Origin: an uncultured Aquabacterium sp.
Lineage (GTDB): Bacteria > Pseudomonadota > Gammaproteobacteria > Burkholderiales > Burkholderiaceae_C
Length of the DNA: 6,315 bases
NCBI GenBank assembly: GCA_937923225.1
Contig: CALAKR010000240.1
Coordinates: 1-6,315 of the forward strand
Reading direction: 5' to 3'
In this document: in pieces, positions 1-5,575 of the stretch
Layout: every line of letters starts with the position of its first letter
Numbering within the stretch: the stretch's first letter is position 1
Notes under the pieces: model-generated
Seen by the model: only the letters and a program-made list of their open reading frames with translations
Told to the model about the DNA's origin: nothing
The model's database searches: none
Position numbers and translations under genes: made by a program

Positions 1-1239
1 GCCTTGCTGCCCATCCACCAGAAGCTGGCCCGCGAGGATCTGGCTGGTGCCGTGCTGGAGTGCGACAAGGTGCTGGCCGCCCAGAACCGCTGGTTCATGG
101 CCGTGCTGCAGATCAAGGGCCAGGCCCTGCTGCAGCTGGGGCGCCATCAGGATGCGAAGGAGGTCTACCGCCTGGCCATCGAGAAGCGCCCGCAACTGGT
201 TTGGGCACAGCTGGGCCTGGCCCGCGCCCACAAGGCCGCGGGTCAGTTCGAGGAAGCCAAGCAACTGGCACAGCAGATCATGGGCTCGCGCGAAGGCGAA
301 AAGAACGTGGCCGCCTACGATGTGATGGCCGAGGCCCTGGAGGCTCAGGGCGATGCCCAGGCCGCCATGTGGGTGCTGCGCGATGCCGCCGCCGTGGTCC
401 CTTCCGCCCGCCGCCACCGCCTGGCCGGCGAGAGCGCCTACCGCAACGGTGATCTCGATTCTGCCAAGGAGTACCTGCAGAAGGTGGCCAAGGCCACCAA
501 GGGCTCTGTGATCGCCCAGCCGCAGGACACCTTGCTGCTGGCCCAGGCCCTGGTGGACCGTGGTGACACCGCCGAAGCCCTCAAGGCCCTGGCCGACAAC
601 GCCGCGGCCTACAAAAACACGCCCACCTTCGAGAACGTGTCGCAGGCCCTGCAGGCCCAGGCGCATGCCAAGGCAGGCGCATCCGATGAATCCGAGAAGG
701 CCCTCAAGCGCGCCCGCGAGACGATGCGCAAGGGCAAGGCCGACTTCGCCACCATCGCCCTGGCCAAGGCCGAGCTGATGGCCGGCCATGAAGAAGAAGG
801 TCTCAAGCTGATGGAGACCGCCATCAGCGCCGACCACGAGAACCCGCGCATCAAGCAGATGATCGGCAACGCCCTGCGCGACACCGGCCATGAAGACAAG
901 ATGGACGCCATCGTCAACGCTGCCGCGGCGGTGCTGACCACGCGTGTGCAGGATGCGCGCAAGCTGCTGGGCAACAGCCAGATCGACGAAGCCGTGCAGG
1001 CCATCGAGACCGTGCTGAAAGATTACCCTGAGAACACTGGCGCCCTGCTCCAGGCCGCGCAGATCAACTGCATGGCCCTGCGCCTGAAGAAGGCGCTCAA
1101 CGCCGACATGGTCGAGCGCGTGCGCCAATACCTCACGCGCCTGGAAACCCTGATGCCCGGCAATGACCGCGTCACCATGATGCGGCGCTACTTCCGTGAA
1201 ACGCTGGCGGCGCTGGAAACGTCGTCGGCCGCCCACTGA
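1..1239 (+). CDS. TPR-repeat protein, C-terminal part (probable REC-TPR response regulator), 5' partial
   Basis: The reading frame is open from the first base and ends at TGA 1237-1239. The true start lies upstream: the TTG at base 4 has no visible upstream context and is probably an internal Leu. About 412 residues are visible. They are almost entirely helical, Ala/Leu-rich repeats with the TPR signature (small residues at the helix-packing positions, as in GQALLQLGRHQDAKEVYRLA and GLARAHKAAGQFEEAKQLA), spread over bases 40-1130, with at least six recognisable or degenerate units. The opening pattern, a helix followed by a repeat with a WAQLGLARAH-like motif, resembles the TPR half of CheY-type receiver-TPR fusion regulators of Proteobacteria. 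In those the receiver domain is N-terminal, which here would lie outside the window. TPR arrays bind protein partners, so the likely role is a cytoplasmic phospho-controlled scaffold. The histidine kinase gene begins 11 bases downstream, which supports a two-component pairing. The TPR call is secure; the REC part is inferred. Confidence 0.8.
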   Translation, partial: ALLPIHQKLAREDLAGAVLECDKVLAAQNRWFMAVLQIKGQALLQLGRHQDAKEVYRLAIEKRPQLVWAQLGLARAHKAAGQFEEAKQLAQQIMGSREGEKNVAAYDVMAEALEAQGDAQAAMWVLRDAAAVVPSARRHRLAGESAYRNGDLDSAKEYLQKVAKATKGSVIAQPQDTLLLAQALVDRGDTAEALKALADNAAAYKNTPTFENVSQALQAQAHAKAGASDESEKALKRARETMRKGKADFATIALAKAELMAGHEEEGLKLMETAISADHENPRIKQMIGNALRDTGHEDKMDAIVNAAAAVLTTRVQDARKLLGNSQIDEAVQAIETVLKDYPENTGALLQAAQINCMALRLKKALNADMVERVRQYLTRLETLMPGNDRVTMMRRYFRETLAALETSSAAH

Positions 1240-1240
1240 C

Positions 1241-1246
1241 AGAGGG
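1241..1246 (+). promoter_or_regulatory. Ribosome binding site of the histidine kinase gene
   Basis: AGAGGG lies four bases upstream of the ATG at 1251, in the short gap after the TPR gene stop. It is a purine-rich Shine-Dalgarno-like match and supports the ATG at 1251 as the true start. Confidence 0.55.
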
Positions 1247-1250
1247 TCTG

Positions 1251-1871
1251 ATGGAATCGACCACCCTCACCCTGATCGCCCACGATCTCAAGAACGCGCT
1301 GGGCTCGCTGGAAGGCCAGCTCGAAGCGCTGATCGACCAGCCCGATCCGGTGCTGGCCCACACCGCCTACATCCATTGCACCGAGCTGCGTCGGCAGTTC
1401 GTGCAGTTCCTGGCTGTCTATGGCTCCTCAGACGCGCTGGCCGCACATTGCGAGGACGAATCCCCCATCGAAGTGCTGCAATCGCTCACGCGCATGGCCC
1501 AAATCAAGGCCATGACCCTGCCCAGCACGCCCCGGATCAAACTGCTGCAGGACCAGCATATCCCGCCCTTCTGGTACCTGGACCGCCGCCTGGTGTCCAT
1601 GGCCATGGAGGCCGCCCTGCACAACGCCAGCCGCTTCGCCCGCAAGGACGTGACCCTGCGTGCCCGTGAAGACGACGGCTACCTGGTGCTGGTGGTGGAG
1701 GACGACGGCCCCGGCCTGGGCGCCGTGGATCCCAATGACCACTCCACAGGCCTGGGCACCATGCTGTGCCAGGCCGTGGCCAAGGCGCACCGCAGCGCTG
1801 AGCGTGTCGGCCGCGCCACCATGCAGAACCGACCCGAAGGCGGCGTGCGCTTCGAGCTCTGGCTGCCCTGA
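1251..1871 (+). CDS. Small soluble sensor histidine kinase (HATPase_c)
   Basis: A 206-residue protein that starts almost directly with an H-box (HDLKNALG, His11 as the probable phosphoacceptor), followed by a helical dimerisation region and a GHKL ATP-binding domain. Visible ATPase motifs are the N-box (EAALHNASRFA, Asn125), the G1 box (DDGPGLG, residues 151-157) and the G2 box (STGLGTML, about residues 165-172). It ends with the usual strand GVRFELWLP. There is no transmembrane segment, signal peptide, PAS or HAMP domain, so it is a minimal cytoplasmic kinase that must receive its signal from a partner. It lies between the TPR gene (11-base gap) and the GAF-HlyD gene (14-base gap to its TTG), consistent with phosphotransfer to the upstream putative receiver-TPR protein. 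ATG 1251 is supported by AGAGGG at 1241-1246. It could also act as a phosphatase or a kinase for another receiver, since specificity cannot be read from the sequence. Confidence 0.85.
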   Translation: MESTTLTLIAHDLKNALGSLEGQLEALIDQPDPVLAHTAYIHCTELRRQFVQFLAVYGSSDALAAHCEDESPIEVLQSLTRMAQIKAMTLPSTPRIKLLQDQHIPPFWYLDRRLVSMAMEAALHNASRFARKDVTLRAREDDGYLVLVVEDDGPGLGAVDPNDHSTGLGTMLCQAVAKAHRSAERVGRATMQNRPEGGVRFELWLP

Positions 1872-1885
1872 GCCGCGATCACACC

Positions 1886-3328
1886 TTGCCGCCCGCGACA
1901 CCACCTTCCACGGCATGGCAGGCAGCGGAGGGGCTCGTTGTTCCCACCGGCCGCGACTTCGCTGAACTGCCGGCCACCATGGCCGCCCAGCCCAGTCTTC
2001 AGGACAGCCTGAGGACGCTGCTGCATGGCCTGCTGGCCCGTACCGGCGCCGTGCGCGCCGTGCTGCTGTGGTACGAAGGTGGTCATGCAGGGCAGGCTGT
2101 CGATGCACGGGCCGCCAATGCCGATGGCCGTCAGCCGGCCAGCACACTGACCGTGGATCAGCCCGATACACGGCTCAAGGATGCCGCCGAGGAGGCCATC
2201 GACCAGGGCATGGCCGTCGGCTCCGACGAAGGTGCCCAGCCTGGCGACTGGCTCAATCGCGCGCAGCAGGCCCTTGCCGCACACGAAGACCGTGCCGTGC
2301 TGACCTTGCCCCTGCCCGGCGCCAACGACCCCATGGGGGCCGTGCTGTTGTTCTGGCCGGACGATCCCAGCCGGCGCCAGGCACCGGACACCTCTGTGCT
2401 CAGTCAATGGATGGCCAGCGTGGCGCCCTTGCTGGCGGCCCAGCGCCGCGCGGAGCGCCCATGGCACTGGCATGCGCGCCAGGCATGGCGCCAAAGGCGC
2501 CAACGCTGGCGACAGGACACCCCTCGCCTGCAACGCCGCCTGTGGTTCGCCGCGGGCGCAGGTCTGCTGCTCCTGGCCTTGGTGCCGATGCCCGAACGCA
2601 TCGGCGGCTCGGCCCGCATCGAAGGCGCGCAGCAGCGCGTGCTGGCTGCCCCCACCGACGGCTTCATCAAGGCCACCCATGTGCACCCGGGCGACCGGGT
2701 CAAGGCCGGCCAGGTGCTGGCCGACCTGGCGGAGCAGGACCTCAAGCTCGAACGTGACCGCTGGGCCAGCCAGGTCGCACAGCAGGACAACAGCTATGCC
2801 GCCGCGATGACCCGGGCCGACCGGGCCGAAGCCGCGCTCGCCCTGTCTCGGCTGGAGGAAGCCCAGGCCCAGCTGGCCTTGATCGACGAGCAACTCAAGC
2901 GATCGCAACTCAAGGCCCCGTTCGACGGCATCGTGATCCAAGGCGACCTGAGCCAGTCCATCGGCGCGCCGGTCAAACAGGGTGACACCCTGATGACGGT
3001 GGCGAGCACCCAGCGCTTTCGCGTGGTGATCGACATCGATGAGGCCGACGTCGCGCGCGTGCGCGGCGGACAGTCGGGGCGCATTGCCCTGTCCGCTCTG
3101 CCATGGGATGCACTGGACCTGAAAGTGGCGCGCATCACCCCGCTGGGCGTGGCCCGCGACGGACGCAACGTCTTCGAGGTGCAGGCGGACTTCACCCAGG
3201 CACCGCCGGCGGACATCCGTCCGGGGCTGACGGGCCAGGCCAAGGTCGTGGTCGGCTGGCGCCCCTTGCTGTGGTCCTGGACGCGCCCGCTGGTCAACCG
3301 CCTGCGCTTCCTGTGGTGGGCCTGGTGA
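1886..3328 (+). CDS. GAF-like domain fused to HlyD-family periplasmic adaptor
   Basis: A 480-residue protein if started at TTG 1886. Residues about 35-190 look like a GAF-type sensory domain (helix LQDSLRTLLHGLLA, strand AVRAVLLWY, later strands AVLTLPLPG and MGAVLLFWP). An Arg/Gln/Trp-rich basic stretch (about 190-218) then precedes one membrane helix (about 219-236, AGAGLLLLALVP), so the GAF part should be cytoplasmic. The periplasmic part has a split lipoyl (biotinyl-lipoyl-like) domain: first half about 246-290 with the core PTDGFIKATHVHPGDRVKAG, a short Ala/Glu/Gln-rich helical hairpin about 293-342, and second half from KAPFDGIV (343-350). A beta-barrel domain follows, and the protein ends with a Trp-rich tail. 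HlyD-family proteins bridge an inner-membrane exporter to an outer-membrane channel. The hairpin is short compared with classical HlyD. No ABC transporter is adjacent; the next gene is an M50 protein whose ATG overlaps this stop. The start is uncertain: there is no ATG before 1979 (residue 32), no clear Shine-Dalgarno at TTG 1886, and a CTG at 1868 would overlap the upstream stop. Confidence 0.85.
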   Translation: MPPATPPSTAWQAAEGLVVPTGRDFAELPATMAAQPSLQDSLRTLLHGLLARTGAVRAVLLWYEGGHAGQAVDARAANADGRQPASTLTVDQPDTRLKDAAEEAIDQGMAVGSDEGAQPGDWLNRAQQALAAHEDRAVLTLPLPGANDPMGAVLLFWPDDPSRRQAPDTSVLSQWMASVAPLLAAQRRAERPWHWHARQAWRQRRQRWRQDTPRLQRRLWFAAGAGLLLLALVPMPERIGGSARIEGAQQRVLAAPTDGFIKATHVHPGDRVKAGQVLADLAEQDLKLERDRWASQVAQQDNSYAAAMTRADRAEAALALSRLEEAQAQLALIDEQLKRSQLKAPFDGIVIQGDLSQSIGAPVKQGDTLMTVASTQRFRVVIDIDEADVARVRGGQSGRIALSALPWDALDLKVARITPLGVARDGRNVFEVQADFTQAPPADIRPGLTGQAKVVVGWRPLLWSWTRPLVNRLRFLWWAW

Positions 3329-3330
3329 TG
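3326..3330 (+). promoter_or_regulatory. Stop-start overlap (TGATG), probable translational coupling
   Basis: The stop TGA (3326-3328) of the adaptor gene shares its A with the ATG (3328-3330) of the M50 gene. Upstream purine content is only weakly Shine-Dalgarno-like (GGTGGG at 3315-3320), so re-initiation by terminating ribosomes is the likely mode. This would keep the two membrane partners in fixed ratio. Confidence 0.7.
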
Positions 3331-5568
3331 GCGGACACGGCGTTCGATCCGCTCGCCAGCCCGGAGTGGTACCGCGTGGCTGATTGGCGGCCCCGCTTGC
3401 GAGAAGGCGTGACGGTCAGCCGCCTGTGGCAGCGCGGCCAACGCTGGCATGTGCTGCGTGACGCGCAGGGCGGCCCAGGGTGCCGGCTGGACCCACCCGC
3501 CTACGCGATCGCGGGCCGCCTTGACGGGCGCCGCAGTCTGCGGGAGCTCTGCGCCACGCTGTCGCGCCACACCGCGCACGGCGATGCCCCGGACCCACCG
3601 ACGCAGGACGATGTCATCAGCGTCGTCACCACCCTGCAGCAGCACGGGTTGATCGCATTCGATAGGGACGCGCCCCATGCCGGCACGCCCACGCCCTTTC
3701 TCAGCCCCAGACCTTTGCCCACGATGGAAGGCCCGGAGCCCGACACCCCGCAGCGCCGCCCCAACAGCCTGCTGGCCTGGCGACTGCCCCTGCTGGATCC
3801 CACGCGCCTGCTCGACAGGCTGGCACCGCTGGGCACCTGGCTGTTCTCACCCCTGGGCGCCGTGGTGTGGACACTGCTGTTCGCCTCGCTGCTCATCGGG
3901 CTGATCCTGCATGCACCCGCCCTGCTCTCGCATGCGCAGACCTGGCTGGGCACCCCGCGCTATCTTCTGCTGGCTGCCCTGGCTTACCCATTGATCAAGG
4001 CCGTGCACGAACTGGCCCACGGCCTGGCCGTGCGGCGCTGGGGCGGCCCCGTCCACGAGGCAGGCATCACCCTGATGATGCTGATGCCCATCCCGTATGT
4101 GGATGCCTCCGCGGCGCACGGCTTCGAGCGGGCCTGGCAGCGCGCCATGGTCAGCGCGGCAGGCATCCTGGCCGAGCTGGCCCTCGCCGCCATCGGGCTG
4201 TGGGTGTGGCGGCTGAGCGTGCCCGGGCTCGTGCAGGATCTGGGCTTCGTGGTGTGGTTCATCGCTGGTGTGTCGACACTGCTGTTCAACGCCAACCCAC
4301 TGCAGCGGCTGGACGGCTATCACCTGCTGACCGATGTGATGGCCCTGCCCAACCTCGCGCCTCGAAGCCGCCAGTGGTGGATGCATGCCCTGCCCTGCTG
4401 GTTGATGAGCCGTTCACTGCATGACCCGAACGTGCCTGGCGCTCCAGTGCAGGCCCCGGGCGAAACGCCCTGGCTGATCGCCTACGCGCCGCTGGCGTGG
4501 CTCTGCCAGTTGGTGCTGTGGAGCGGCATGGCCTGGTGGCTGGGCGGCATCTCCTCGGTGCTGGGCATCCTGGCGGGCATGCTGGTGGCTTGGCAATTGC
4601 TGCTCAAACCCGGTGCGCACTGGGCGCGCCTGCTTTGGCAAAGCCTGCTTTGGCAGGATGTGGCCGCCAGCACGACTCGCCCAACGGTCTGGCGCCGGCC
4701 CGTCATGCTGCCCATGCTTGCCCTGCTCGTGTTGCTGCTGCCCTGGCCGGATGCCCGTCTGGCGCAGGGCATCGTGTGGGCGCCGGAGCAGGCCTTGGTC
4801 AGGCCCGAAGTCGATGGCTTCGTGCAGCAGGTCCATGGCCGGGAGGGCAGCACGGTGCGCGCAGGTGATCTGCTGCTCACCCTGGACAACCCAGGCCTGC
4901 GGGCCGAACACCAACGGACCCAGGCCAAGCTCGCCCAGGCTGAACAGAGCCAGTTCAGCCAGATGGGCCTGGACAGCGGCAAGGCCGGCCAGGCCGGCGA
5001 CGAGGTCCAACGCCTTCACGAGCATCTGGCTTACTTGGAGGCGCAACTCGGCCGGCTCGACGTGCGCGCCCTGCGGGACGGCCAACTGGTGCTGCCACAA
5101 GCCCAGGATCTGCCCGGGCGCTACCTGAAGCGGGGCACCCTGGTGGGCCATGTGATGCCGCCGGGCGAGCGTCCCATTCTGCGGGTGGCAATGAGCGAAC
5201 AGGACATGCGGGATCTCCATCTGACCATCAAGGACGTGTCGGTGCAGCCCGCCGATCGCAGCGCGCCCCTGATCCGTGCGACCTTGCTGCGCGATGGCGG
5301 CGGCGCCGGCACGCAGTTGCCCAGTGCTGCCCTGAGCCGCGAGATGGGCGGGGATCTGCCCACCGACCCGGCTGACAAGGCGCATCTGCGCACTTTGAGG
5401 CCCGTGGTGCTGATGGATGTCCGGCTCGACATGCCTGCCACCCACGAGCCGATGCCGCTGGGCGGACGCGCCTGGGTACGCTTCGACCAGGGCTGGTCGC
5501 CCCCGATCGCACAGGCCTGGCGCTGGATGCGCCACCGGGTCGCCGAACGATTCAACCCCGCGCGGTGA
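3328..5568 (+). CDS. PqqD-like / M50 metallopeptidase / lipoyl (HlyD-like) fusion membrane protein
   Basis: A 746-residue protein using the ATG that overlaps the upstream stop. The frame is open further upstream but only in the shadow of the adaptor gene. Residues about 30-112 resemble a PqqD-type winged helix (LDPPAYAIAGRLDGRRSLREL, ending LQQHGLIAF); such domains bind leader peptides in RiPP systems. A Pro-rich linker is followed by membrane helices near 171-195, 212-235, 274-298, 304-325, 383-425 (probably two) and 459-475. The M50 zinc site is intact: HELAH (His227, Glu228, His231) and the distal NANPLQRLDGY with Asp329. After the last helix, residues about 485-530 form a lipoyl-like half (VRPEVDGFVQQVHGREGSTVRAGDLL). 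A short coiled coil follows (about 527-575), then a second half (LPGRYLKRGTLVGHV) and a C-terminal region with LPSAALS (664-670) and WVRFDQG (716-722). Possible roles are membrane protease, peptide maturation or export component. Its position between an HlyD adaptor and a SecA-like ATPase favours an export role. Catalysis is plausible because all metal ligands are present, but the substrate is unknown. Confidence 0.85.
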   Translation: MADTAFDPLASPEWYRVADWRPRLREGVTVSRLWQRGQRWHVLRDAQGGPGCRLDPPAYAIAGRLDGRRSLRELCATLSRHTAHGDAPDPPTQDDVISVVTTLQQHGLIAFDRDAPHAGTPTPFLSPRPLPTMEGPEPDTPQRRPNSLLAWRLPLLDPTRLLDRLAPLGTWLFSPLGAVVWTLLFASLLIGLILHAPALLSHAQTWLGTPRYLLLAALAYPLIKAVHELAHGLAVRRWGGPVHEAGITLMMLMPIPYVDASAAHGFERAWQRAMVSAAGILAELALAAIGLWVWRLSVPGLVQDLGFVVWFIAGVSTLLFNANPLQRLDGYHLLTDVMALPNLAPRSRQWWMHALPCWLMSRSLHDPNVPGAPVQAPGETPWLIAYAPLAWLCQLVLWSGMAWWLGGISSVLGILAGMLVAWQLLLKPGAHWARLLWQSLLWQDVAASTTRPTVWRRPVMLPMLALLVLLLPWPDARLAQGIVWAPEQALVRPEVDGFVQQVHGREGSTVRAGDLLLTLDNPGLRAEHQRTQAKLAQAEQSQFSQMGLDSGKAGQAGDEVQRLHEHLAYLEAQLGRLDVRALRDGQLVLPQAQDLPGRYLKRGTLVGHVMPPGERPILRVAMSEQDMRDLHLTIKDVSVQPADRSAPLIRATLLRDGGGAGTQLPSAALSREMGGDLPTDPADKAHLRTLRPVVLMDVRLDMPATHEPMPLGGRAWVRFDQGWSPPIAQAWRWMRHRVAERFNPAR
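4629..4655 (+). repeat. Short in-frame tandem duplication inside the M50 gene
   Basis: The 12-mer CCTGCTTTGGCA occurs at 4629-4640 and again at 4644-4655, a 15-base period. It encodes LLWQ-S-LLWQ (residues 435-443) in the loop or interfacial stretch between two membrane segments. The near-identical bases, despite alternative codons being available, suggest a recent 15-base (5-codon) duplication that kept the frame. Confidence 0.6.
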
Positions 5569-5569
5569 G
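5564..5569 (+). promoter_or_regulatory. Ribosome binding site of the SecA-like gene
   Basis: GGTGAG overlaps the stop codon of the M50 gene (TGA 5566-5568) and lies six bases before the ATG at 5576. This spacing and match support ATG 5576 as the start and suggest co-translation with the M50 gene. Confidence 0.5.
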
Positions 5570-5575
5570 CACGCC

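Noticed and set aside
2486..2502. Perfect hairpin TGGCGCC-AAA-GGCGCCA as a possible terminator
   Set aside because: It lies inside the adaptor coding region, has no following T tract, and encodes the basic Arg/Gln stretch before the membrane helix. It is likely a by-product of repeated Trp/Arg/Gln codons.
1679..2941. Long antisense open frame (420 codons) opposite the kinase and adaptor genes
   Set aside because: It lies opposite well-recognised genes, its translation is Gly/His/Gln-rich with no domain signature, and such frames are expected in high-GC DNA with strong third-position bias.
2620..3250. Multidrug RND or ABC type I pump adaptor as the specific assignment for the HlyD gene
   Set aside because: No RND permease or ABC ATPase is adjacent. 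The partners are an M50 protein and a SecA-like ATPase, so only the general HlyD-family call is supported.
3103..3327. N-terminal extension of the M50 gene from an upstream ATG at 3103
   Set aside because: This stretch is the out-of-frame shadow of the adaptor's C-terminal domain. The ATG at 3328 overlapping the adaptor stop is the natural start, and the PqqD-like homology begins after it.
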